Source: Lanius collurio (lineage: Eukaryota > Chordata > Aves > Passeriformes > Laniidae). Taken from it: a DNA stretch of 64,000 nucleotides. Shown here one piece after another: positions 12,401 through 24,400 of the stretch; position 1 is the stretch's first letter; each line of letters opens with the position of its first letter. The notes under the pieces are model-generated. The model saw only the letters and a program-made list of their open reading frames with translations. It was not told where the DNA came from and ran no database searches. Location: positions 10,399,073 through 10,463,072 of the forward strand of contig JACBWW010000004.1 of NCBI GenBank assembly GCA_020086605.1. The letters are read 5' to 3'. Position numbers and translations under genes: made by a program.

Positions 12401-15400
12401 ATCAGAAGACCAGCACACCACATGTAAGGAATCATCAGCTACCTAAATGCTGTAGTTCCTTAAATCTAAAGAATCAGGGCTTTCAAGCAACCTTGTTCTG
12501 GTTTCCTTGAAGCACTTCATCCAAACTACTGGGAAGCCAAGTCACATCAGACCAAGTATGTGTAGTGCCTACAGATTTGTACATGTTTTCTTCCAGACCA
12601 TAAGCCTTTGACAGACAACTTTAGATCAAATTCTGCATCTCCTGTGTGCGGGACAAAAATTGCAGGGAACCAGAAATAAATTCATCTCTCTCACCCTTTC
12701 AAAACTTACCTAGGCCCACCAAATTCATACCAGAACACAAAAGGTCATTCTGGATGACCAGTTGTCCGTAACAACTTGTTGCTGATGGTTATTAATAAAA
12801 TGTGCAAAGAATAAAAAAAGTTGGAAAAGATACCAAGTTCCTACCTGTATTATCTTTACACTTTTATATGATAGAGTGATATTAACTGAAGTAATGAAAA
12901 TTTTCGCTCATTTTCAAAATTTATAATGTTTCCAATCAAATGCTGCCATATTGAAAGATGATTTTTAATTCTTCACATGGACTCTATTAGGAAGACTGTT
13001 ACAAGCAAAAAAAATAAGCAGGATAAGTAACAGTTACCCTCCGAGCTGCAAGATTTCCCGCCAGTTCACTGACTCTTGATTTTCTCTGATTTGCTAATTC
13101 TTTTACAGAATTAACTCCATCAGAAAACATGCTGATTAGTAACTGAAGAGGAACAACAATATCTAGTTCAGACAACACCTGAGGAAAGACAATAAATAAG
13201 AAAGCATAAGTTTCAAGTTGGATCACAAACACCACCTACTTCATATGCATTTTTATAACATGATCCTCAGTTCAGCAAGCTCTATGAATTTAATTTTGGA
13301 ATTCAAGGTGCAAGCTTAAATTTCTGTTAGAGCAAAATAAAACAGGTACTTTCGAAATATTTGTTGGCATCCACTTGGTGCGCCTTGAGATCAGTTTTAT
13401 GCATGAACACCCAGGGATGTGAGGTTATTCCACAAAAATATTTCTATAAAGCAGAAGTATTACCAATACTTGAATTATAACTAGTTATTTATTATTCCTT
13501 GAAACTGAGTTCCTTTTTTTATTCTAAGAATCTGGTCAGAATGCTAGCCTACAGGTGTCAACATAGTGACAGGATTGTTAATTGCACATCCCTTAGAGAA
13601 TATTCACAATCTATTATGCCACCAACACTCAGATAAATGTAAGCTCATTTGTACTTGTCATTAAGTGTTATTAACTCAAAAAAAATCTAAAAAAAATCAT
13701 GCTTTACTTGAAAACTCTGTATACCTGAAAATTGAAATTACAGCCAGGTAAATTGGTCTTTGCAGAGACCATAATTAAAATAACCCTCAGCAGAAGAAAA
13801 GGCAATAATGAAAAGTACAGGTATTATTCTGAGGTGCGGTGGAAAATTTTATACCCTTTTTGAATTCATTGCCCTCAGGTGACATGATTATCACTGGAGC
13901 TTTTGATAAGAACATTGGGTGAATGTCAGCTTTGTGGGCAAATATAGCACAAAACGGCCAGATCAGCAGAAAGCTTGGCAGGTACAGAGCTAGTCTAATC
14001 CAGCTCTTCATTTGCAGAAACAAGTACAGCTGTTTCTGGAGTCTCGAATTAATTTTGGAATTTACAGACCAATTTCTGTGGAGACTAAAACATAGTGCTG
14101 TAAGTCAGCCAAGTGAATGGCCTTAAAGACTCAACTGACAAAGGTAAAAAAAATTCCCAGGCTTCCATTTTATTAAAGAATCACAAATGGTTTAGGTTGG
14201 AAAAGACCTCCAAGACTACCGAGCGCAACCTTTGACTGACCCCCACCTTGTCAACCAGGTTACTGCTCATGAGGTGTTAGCTACACTCAGGGTCAGTATA
14301 CCAACCACCCTTATACTGGAGCAAAGGGCAGAAGGGCTGCATCAACTTTGGAAAAGCAGATTCTTTTTCAAAATTATCAGCTGTTTCAGCATGACTTGTC
14401 AAGTGAGGACACTTACATGCAGCCAGAGCAATGCCTGCTCTTGCACAGAAGATGGATACCCTGTGAATCTACAGCTAATAAAGCCAAACATCTCTTCCAG
14501 GGAGAAAGGGAGAGGACAAAGCTCAGTGTCAAACATTTTGCTGAAAAACAGAAAAAAATGTAGCATCACTGAGTTACATGGCATACACTGTGTGAGATAG
14601 AACAGAAAACTGGTAGAAAGCTAATCCTACTTGCAGCCTCACCCTCCATGGGAGCTGAGTTAGGCTTCTGATACCACCTGTCCTGACTCTCTATATAAGG
14701 TCATGTCTGAATTCGGTGCTGTACCTTAAGAACTGACATCCTATATGTCCAGTTTCATTTGATAGCACAATCTTTTCCGACATCCAATGCAAAAATCAGA
14801 AAATTACTCATCTCATTAGTCCATCATTCCATGGTTGCAATAAAAAAAGCTTACAGCAATACCTACAAATATGAACTTACAGTCAGTTTCAGAGTCCTGT
14901 CATAATTTAAAAGGCAATGTGAAGTTTTACTGACAAAGTAAACACCAGACATAAAATTACAATTCTGCCACCATTCTTATTCTGGTGTTTCCTTTGTTCA
15001 ACCAGGGAAGATATTAAGCTAAACAAATACATCAATGCCAGCTCTACTAATCCCCACCATTTCTCATCAACTGGACAGAAGGAGAAAGATGGTCCTTCCT
15101 ACATGCTACAGGAAGCTACTAAAAATGTGTCTTGCTCACACCGAAGAAGCATCCATGTATTTGGCTCTTGATACAAAGATATCAGGAGCAATAAAAGAAA
15201 ACTTTCCCAAAGCTTAAATCCTTTAGTCTAAATATAAGTTATAACACCAAATCCGAAGCATTTACTCACTACTGCCAATTGCACACACAGGCATTTTTAT
15301 CAGTTGTCATCATCTTACCATACTAAAACCTTCAACAAACATATGCAAAACCAGAATGATTCCACCATATGCCTACATACCTCAGCACTTCCCGGAACTC

Positions 15401-18400
15401 CTTCAGCTGGTTATCAGGCACTTCCGTCCTTACAGCTTCCAACCACTCGGGCATGATACATTCCCACACCGACTGGTTGATCACATTGTACGGAATCAAG
15501 CAAAGGATTCGATTCAGCCCTTCTTTTAATTGGGTTACAGCACTACATGATTTGTCCCAGTATCCACCAACCTGTGGGTATTTCCAAGGATTATACAGAT
15601 GAATGACATTTCTAGTCCCTGTAACTCGCTCAGCACCACAAATTTGCTTAGTGTGTTGCAGGCAGGAAATTTTAGGAGGTGATCGTTAATACCTTCAAGG
15701 CAGAATTTAGAATTCAGCCATGGAGCTACATTGTTTTTTCCTCTTTCATTTGACTCACAGTATACAAAAGCATTGACCAAGACTTAAATGAAGTTTGCTT
15801 ACTTCCAGGCCATGAATCAATATATTATTATTTACAGTTCTCAAAAAGGCACAGATTTGTTTGGTCAAACTTGCACCATCAATTTTTTGCTCCAGGCAAC
15901 TTGTTACTGTGCTGGGGCTTTATTTTGGAAAACTTGGTCTATATAAGGTGTTATTTCATTGGTGTTTGTTTAGGCTTTTTTTGAAGAAAGGTTCTACATG
16001 AGGGAAGCAAAAAAATATGCTTCTAAGTACATAAGTAATTGGCATACAGAGATTAATTATACTAACTGACCTCGGCTCACATCTGCTGTTCCAGACTAAT
16101 GGCTCTAGAGATGCCTGCTGTTTTGGCAGCAATTAATGGTAATCTCGGCCAACAAAGTATTTTTCCTTCATTCATCACAGCTAATTTCATGGCTATTTGT
16201 CTTCATGTTCTAATGAAGCCTTGCAAATCTGACAAGTTTTTGGTCTAGTCTTAAGTATTGCAGTAGGGGGTAACAAAACTCAAAAGGGGGCTGGATCCAA
16301 GAAAAAAATCTGTAAGAGATTACAGCATGAGGTTCAACCCTTCCTTTTCCCCTTAACCTCTAAGACATGGTCTCTTTTGTTAAGCTTCTAACATTCAAGG
16401 CATCCATCCAGCTCTCAAAGTGCCTCAGCTGACCTTCAATCCTCCCACAGCCAGATGTATCTTACAGCAATGGTTCAGAGTAAAACACACATCCATGCTG
16501 GTCTGCACATGAACAGCAAATCCCATACATTAGGTTATGAAAAATCCACAGATGCACAGTTCATGCCTGATGATGTAATACATCACATGAAGTCTTTATG
16601 GCCCTTCCAAGTCTAGCCACTTAATTTCAGGAAACAAGCCCAACATGTCCTCATTTTACATGAGAGACTCTCATTTTACATGAGAGACTCTCATTTTACA
16701 TGAGAGGCTCAGAAAAAGAGTGACTTTCAAAAGCGTGATTAAGTGGTGAGTTCTGCTTCATAACTAATGAACAGAAAGAATTACTCTTTCTAGAAGGGGT
16801 TGCACCAATGGTTACACTTCGGCACCCTGGACAACCTTCCAGTTAAGTCTCTTTCTCTCCATCAGCTACAAGGCAAACCATGTCAGACTGGTGTCTTAAC
16901 TGAGTCACTCAAATTGGCTCTCTGAAGTGACAGGGCATCGGTATTCCCAGAATTCCCTTCAGTTACAACTGTGTGATTTCATAAACCTTAATTCACAGCT
17001 GCAGAGATGAAGTATGCAAAAAGCAAAGAAACATCTCTAAAGAACAGGCCTTCTGGGAATAGGCAAATGATACCTCTCAGCAAACATAAGTTTGGGTACT
17101 TCAGCAGCATAATGAAAACATGTAGCTATCAAAAATGTGCAGTATCTTTAAATACCTATAATATTCTTTCAAACTGTTCACATTAGTGTAAATAATGCCT
17201 GCTTTCTAACACAGTAAAACTAAAAATGCTACGAAGAGGGAAAATTCCCAAATTCCACTGCTCCCTCTACCACTGAGATTTCTTTGTCTTGTCAGAGTTG
17301 GGAAAGAAATGGTGTTTTTACTTAAGACCTTAATCTCTACGGCAAACAAGTGAGCCTTCAGATAAATCATTCTTACCCTGGCAAACTCCATTGGCTTAGG
17401 AAGGAGGCACATAACCATGACATCAAACCGGACATCACAAACAGTCTTCAACCACTTAGTAACAAACTGGGGCTTCAGCTTTTCAACCAGGCTACCAACT
17501 TCATCATCCATCATGTAAGCTGTAGAGTGAAACCACTGGAACACCATGCTAACCAGCCTTGCTAAACTCTCTGTGGGTGTGTTCTCACTGGGAGTGCAAA
17601 GGCTCACCTGGAAGAGTGAAACACAAACCAACTTTCATTTCTAGAATTAAAGGTGGGAAATTTTTTGTCTCCTATATTTTGCATATTCTCAGAGTTATGA
17701 GGATGCAGACTACACAGGAGACAAATGAGATGATCAGTTCTAAGTTGAGGATGGTACAGGACAATTGACAAAATATTTCATAACCAGAAAATAACAATAA
17801 AAGGGAAAAGAAAACAGGTACTGATTTTTTTTATTTACTTTCAAAACAAAACAAAAAAAATCAGTATAGAGTGCTTTGACACAGTTTTTGGTTTAAACTT
17901 AAAAATTACTTTTAATTTCAGAAGTTACTGTAATATCTAGTAAAATTTATGGTATACATACACACATTTAGATAAAACACACAAGATAAAAAGATAGGTC
18001 AAATCAAGAACTTCAAAAATTCTGAAAGAAGATACCTTCTTAATGTAATAAGTAAAAAGATTCCAATCTTCAATTTTTGTCCTCTTTTGGGGCATGAATA
18101 TGAGTTTTAAGTCCTCAGAAACTCCCACATAATAATTAACATTCTTCTCCCCTTCTCCAAACTTTCTTTCTAAAATGATACCTGGACTGTAAAGCTGTCA
18201 CAAATCTGAGAACAAGTTTCTACCCCAGTTCACAGGCCAGCCTGCTGCTAAGCCCTTAATTACCTGTTGTTTGAGCTATTGATATCCTCTGGGGACAGGA
18301 GACAGTTTCAAGTCAGGTCGCTGCACTGAATGCAAAGAATGGATGACAGGAGAATTTAGAAGCTCCTTTAACCACCTATCAGCTATTCATTGTAATTTCC

Positions 18401-21400
18401 TAGTGAAAACTGTACTCTCAGCACTTGGCAACCTGAAACTGGTGACCACTGCCTCGCAGCAAGTGAACAAAGGAGAAATGCTCATATCTTATCCAGAGAA
18501 AGAAATGACAGCACTCCTTCCCAGAGAAGACTAGAACCCATCTTACAAATGTTTTTCCTTCATGATTTTTCCTGAGATGAGGCAGCTATCAACCCTCTTG
18601 CCAGTCCAAAGTACAGTCTTCTACTTTACTGCATGTTGAATTGCTTCCTTGTGCTTGTCTCAGGTGAGCATTAACTCAAAGGCAGCACCAGCTGGCAGCC
18701 TTTTTAATAGGAACTCTTGAGCCCTATCCAGTGTCTGCATGAAAGATAGTCATTTTATAGAAGAAAACAGCAACCTAAAACTTCTCACAACCTGTGTGGT
18801 CATCTCAGCCAATAACCACTTACAGAGAGATCAAGAGATTTTACAAGAATAGAATGGAAACAGCGAGTTCTTCCTCCCTACCACAGAAAGGAACACTTTG
18901 AATGTCAGGGATGAGACATGTTCAGTGAAACATAACCTGTTCTGTTCGCACTTCAATTCTACTTCTGGAATAGTAGACCTTCAGTCTTTATAAAACATCA
19001 TTTGAAACAGAATAGATGCACATGGCACAATAAAAAAAAAAATTAAAAGTAATAGATGTCTTTAATTCTAAAACAACATTAAACAACAAAACTGACAAGA
19101 TGTCAGCAGAATATAAAGTTTATTCATATAGTCCCTTGAACCTGCAGAGCAGCTTTGTTGGCACTATGGAATTCCACACCTACCACCCTGCCACCCAGGG
19201 ATCCTATCTCTGTTTAGATAATGGATGAAGGGTCCCACTATTTGCCCGCCTGTCCCTGGGTCACTAAGGAGAGAGCATGAGAAGAAAGATGAATTGGAAA
19301 GAGCCTGAGAAGGAGAATTCTCCTTAAGGAAAATTGCAGAACACAGTTTCTGAGGATCCATCAGAATGCAGTCTGGCCTACTCGTGAATAGCCAGCAGCA
19401 GTCCTGCTGTTTTGGAATAATCTCTGGTAGCTACTGAGTGGGGCAGAACCAGCAGAGCTGCATTCTGTCGACCCACACCAGGTGAATGGAGCACACTGAC
19501 CGACCCAGCTTGATCAAGCTGACTGCAGGAAGGAACAGCATCCCACTAAGAATCCTTCAGCCTATTCAGAGGTAAGAGAGAAAGCTCTGCTTCCAGAAAG
19601 TGATGTTGAAAGCTGGAAGGTGAAAAATAGGTTTTTAGGGGATTGCCTTTTAAACCTGAAATAATGGCACTCAGCAGAGGGTACTTCTGCACAGAAGCTG
19701 ATGGCAAATAGAAAGTCAATTAAAAACTGAGAGTGAATAACTCTGTTATACACTTTACAGAGAACTCAGAGGAAGTCAGCAGCTCCACACAAACTAGCTA
19801 TAAAATCTCGAAGTCTGACAGCTTCACAGGACAAGTTTTTTGCTTACAAATCAGAACAAGTCTCCAACTAAAGCCACAAAATGAGGAAAATAAATAAAAA
19901 GAGGTAAAACTGAGACTTAAGAAAGTAAAGACAAGGGAATCAAGAAGAGTGAGAGAAGAAAGCAAGAATTTCTTACCAAGAACCATATTCCAAACTGGCT
20001 CAGGAGGCGTTGGTCATGCTTGTCATCATCTTTATTATCAAAGTCTGTGTTGTCCAGGGAATGATGGGAAGAGGAGAGGCCCATCTGTCTCCTTCGGTTG
20101 AGTTCATGCTCCCTCTGCTCAGCATGAAACTCTGCTTCTTTCAGTAAGCTACAAAACAAGCTTGTGGTCAGTGAACGCAGCTTTCCTGCGGTGGATGCAG
20201 GTAGCTAACCAAGAGTAACTAGATGTTAAGCCACATGATGTCATCACTTTCCTGAAACAAAACAACATCAAATTCTAGATTCCAGGCTGACTGCCTCATC
20301 AGGACAACACTCACAGCTGATCCATTCTCTGCTAAAGCAGCAGAAGCTCAGTGTCTCTGCTCTTAAATTATCCCGGTGAAACTAAAATCCACCTGCACAA
20401 GATTTGCAGGCAACATTTACATGAAATCCTGACGCTGCTTTCCATGCTGATGGTTCACCAGCTGCCCTATTACCTGATCACAGCTTCCACAGTGCACACG
20501 AGCTCCTCTGCCCCGCACTCGCGGGTGTTGATGGGCGGGGGCGAGGTCTGGTACAGGTGGGTTTCTGCGGCCGCCCCGACCTCGCTGCTGTGGTGGTTGG
20601 AGTGGCACCTTTTGCAGTAGCGCACGGGCCTGTTGCCGTGGCGGCCGCAGCAGCCTGCCGAGAAGCAGGTGACAACTGCCCTTCTCACATGGGAGCTACA
20701 GTTCTGGAAAATAAAAAGGAGTTTCTTAGGCCACAGGTATCAGGGAATGGAACCGAAAGCAGGGATGACAGTCAACATGAGGGAGCTGGCTCAAGTGTTG
20801 GCAGTTTCCAAAATCACTCTGTAGAAGCACAACTGAGTGCAAACTTCTGATGCCAAACGTCACTGACCTTCCAGAAAGATAAGCTCGGGACTAAATGCTG
20901 AGCCTGGACTTAAATGTCACAGTTGCTCTTCTTCTGAAACACACCAAACTGACATTTAAGTCATCAGCCTCAATCTCCTGACTTGGAGCAGTCTCTAAAT
21001 TTTACAGTAGTTCTCTTAACTCCTGCTTATGCTTCAGAAGGTCTTTTTAAGTTACAGGTAGCAACAGGTAGATCCTCAGGAGTGCAAAACTATGGTGCCC
21101 CCATGCCACAGTTTATGCTATGTAAGGATCTGCCTTATCATAGGAAACTGTATAAGCCTCTGAAATATGCACCTCAAATTTCTGCCACCTGGTAATTCAG
21201 CCCAACAGAAAAGCTTTCTTTACCAAATAAGAACTAGAATATGTTATACACTGTATTCCCTGCTATTAAAGTCTTATTAAGACACATTATCTGGTATGTA
21301 CTGCAAGCAGATTCTTTTTGTCAGCAATCTTTTCAGAGCCAAGCACTGAAGATTTTCGGTCCATTTATTTTTAAAAATACACATTTTACAGTACGGTTTT

Positions 21401-24400
21401 TTGTCCAGTTTAGGATTAATCCAAGATTTCAAGGAGATAAGATAACATTTAGATATAAAATTCAGCTCTTGTTCTATCCTCTTCATAAGCAGAGTTATAG
21501 AATACAAACAGAGCTCAACAGCATAATTGAATTGCTTTACTAATTGCCACTTCAACTAAAACCTACAACTCAAATCAACATTGTAATTTTTAACAAAAAG
21601 AAACCTGCTGCTGCTGAATCATTTCCATCCACCAATAAATGCATTCATGGATAAATTGTGAAATTTTGGAATGGTACAAAGAAGAACACATTAGACAGTA
21701 ATGGAATGACGCTACACACAACATCAAATCATGCCCCCATCACACAAATGGCTGAATCTTACCTTCTTCTGACATATAGCAGAAATTTCCGCTGTAAGGG
21801 GAAGGCATACAAAACATGAACACAAAATGACCATCTTCCTGATTTACAATGGCAACCATGGGAAAAGGGACATCCTGCAAGGAAGTCTCAGGGCTAAACT
21901 TGTGTTTCCAGATAGTACTGAAACCCCTAAGCCTGCATAAGCTAGGACACTGCACATTTAGGCCTATGGCTATTTCTACATTTAAATGCAGTAACAGCCT
22001 TGGTGCATCAGGTGTGGTGTGCTCTGCAACCCATCCACCTTCTGCTTATGGTTCTGCCTCAGACAGACTTTCAGAAGCACACCTTGTACACACTACTGCA
22101 GCATGCTGTAGGAGACACGGCTCTGATGGGCCTACATTGCTTGTGAAAGCTCTCAGCATTCAAGAGCAGTGAATATGGATGAACAATGCAGAAGCAGCCA
22201 CTATGTCTGTGGCCCATAATTCCAGAGTGAAATGTTTGCAGATGCAACTTGTAAGCAGTAGCTATTTGATCTGTTGCCCTGGCAACATATGATTCAGTAA
22301 ATTTAAGTGGCTGATTAAAAAGAAGTGTTTCCCTTAAGTAAAGAAAACATTCTTAATCTTGGTAACATTTCAACTAAAAGCACACAGCAAAAAAATCACA
22401 ACTGCTAAAGAATTTTCAGTTTTCAAGGCAAAGAGAGAGGCAGTGTCTTTGTTCTATCCCTAGGATATTATTTTAGATTATTTTAGATAATATGCTGATT
22501 AGTCTGTCAACACACTTTGTCTACATTCTAGTAGATAATAAAATATCAGGTTTTCTCACTCGCCAAAGGGCAATGATTGGATCAGTGACTGGAATCATCA
22601 AAAAAATACGTTATGTCCTTTTCTGATATTCTTTGCAGTCTCATGTTATAGATTTTCAGCAGCTTTAAGAGCTTTTGAATCAGACCAGGGTCACTGGAAG
22701 AACTAGCCCGAGTTTTTGGACACTGCTCTGGGACATAAATACTTTTTAAAAACTTGGCTCCAATTGTGAATGCTTCAAGATCTGAAAATCTGTTCAATTG
22801 TCTCTGTTTTCTCACACATAAAGAGTTGTATAGTATTTCAGATAGAGGATCAGTCAATCCTTCATACTATTTTAAGGACATTAGGCAGCATTAAGTACAA
22901 ACTACTTTAAAATTAAAAAAACCCCTCCAACACCTTTAAACAGAATGCAGCAGTTCATGTAATACAGTATGAAGAAATATCAGAAGTATAGCTTTGTACA
23001 ATTATGACTAGTTTGTACCTACCCTTAAAATACCTCTTACCTTGTGGCAGAAGAACATCAATCAACCATTCACTGTGATCCCTGTAAAAATTGTATATAT
23101 AATTAGCTTTCTTTATATAGATGCATGGATTTATTTTTGCACAGAGGAAATTTAGATAAATCAATGTGGTTGGAGTGCCATTATCCTGAAGTTGCTTTTT
23201 TTCAAATGTAGTTTATAAATTGCAGACTTGTTTACATTACATCTCTTTGTTGTGCTGCCTTACTGTAAATTATCACTTTGCTGATGTTGGTCACCGTGTT
23301 CAAGGCTTTCAAAAATTACTTTTGAGACCTAAATTTATTAAATCAAAAGAGAGTCCGCTCTGTAAGTCTGACAGCTAAGAAATTATAGTGAAAAATAACA
23401 GATGAACGTAGAAAAAAAACCCAAAGTACCTATGAGTGTCCTTAGAAGTTATGCTTCTACCAAATTCAATTACTTTTCCTGCAGCTTTAAATCAATGATG
23501 ACTTAAAAACCTACGGTGAGATGTAATTGCTTTTCCCACAGCTGGTGTGATTTAAAGTTGTCTTAAAGGAGGAGAAAAACACTCCCTTAGGTTCTAAACT
23601 ACCTGCAACCTTGTCCATTTGAAGGAGTGACTGGCACTGATTGTAAGAATTACGTATTACTATCAGATTTTGCATGCTAATGAAAACCAAAATAGCAATT
23701 TAAAGGTAAAATAGACAACCAAAAATGAAAACAAAATGAGGTTATTTTATCGTAGAATATATTCCTTCCAAGTACTGGCCAACCCTATCTCAATTTATTT
23801 GATCTCTGCTGCCTCATCTTAGAGACTAAACTGAAATACCTGTTACAAAAAAGTAGCAAAAGCTCTGTAAAAGAGCTTTTACTTTAATGTTCTGCTTTTA
23901 ATGACAACTAAATGATGAGGACAAAATACGTTTCTTAAGTAAAAGCCTGTACATTAATGGGGTTTCCCTATCATAGTCAATGCATCCCACAGTACCTATT
24001 CTTTCAGAGATCTCAATTGAAAAATTCTGTTTAAGCTAGGTCCAAATGCTGATCGTGTGGGGTAAATATCTGTAATCCTTATTCATACTGAGTGGGGAGG
24101 TGGTCCGTATATTTCAACAGGTTGACCTCTATAAATTATATACTAATCATACTGCAATAAAGAAAACTCCAGAGTTCTGGAGTCTGACAATATTTATCAT
24201 TTTCCAGCTCTTGGTTTACCTACCCTGCAATTCTTTGGCTGCATTCTTCACAAAGATATAAGGGAGGTGGCTTATCACCCAAAGCCACAGACAGGGACGG
24301 GTCAATGCACATCTGAAACATGGAGAAGGACAGGGATTAACACTTCTGTTCATTGAAGCTGGCTGAAAAAGTTCAGCATGTTAATGCTAGAACATAAAAC

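Larger units (their letters stand above)
11715..15380 (-). other. UNC79: UNC79 introns 15, 16 and 17 around exons 16 and 17
   Basis: Intron 15 is 14,541-15,380, intron 16 is 13,179-14,416 and intron 17 is 11,715-13,037. Intron 16 carries a CR1 remnant at 14,173. The rest is unremarkable AT-rich sequence. Confidence 0.85.
15572..19976 (-). other. UNC79: UNC79 introns 13 and 14 around exon 14
   Basis: Intron 13 is 17,608-19,976 and intron 14 is 15,572-17,376. Intron 14 holds the 3 x 20-bp tandem repeat at 16,651. No other element recognised. Confidence 0.85.
20704..24223 (-). other. UNC79: UNC79 introns 9, 10 and 11 around exons 10 and 11
   Basis: Intron 9 is 23,082-24,223, intron 10 is 21,792-23,040 and intron 11 is 20,704-21,762. 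About 1 kb of AT-rich intron on each side isolates the two smallest exons of the window. No repeat or extra exon recognised. Confidence 0.85.
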
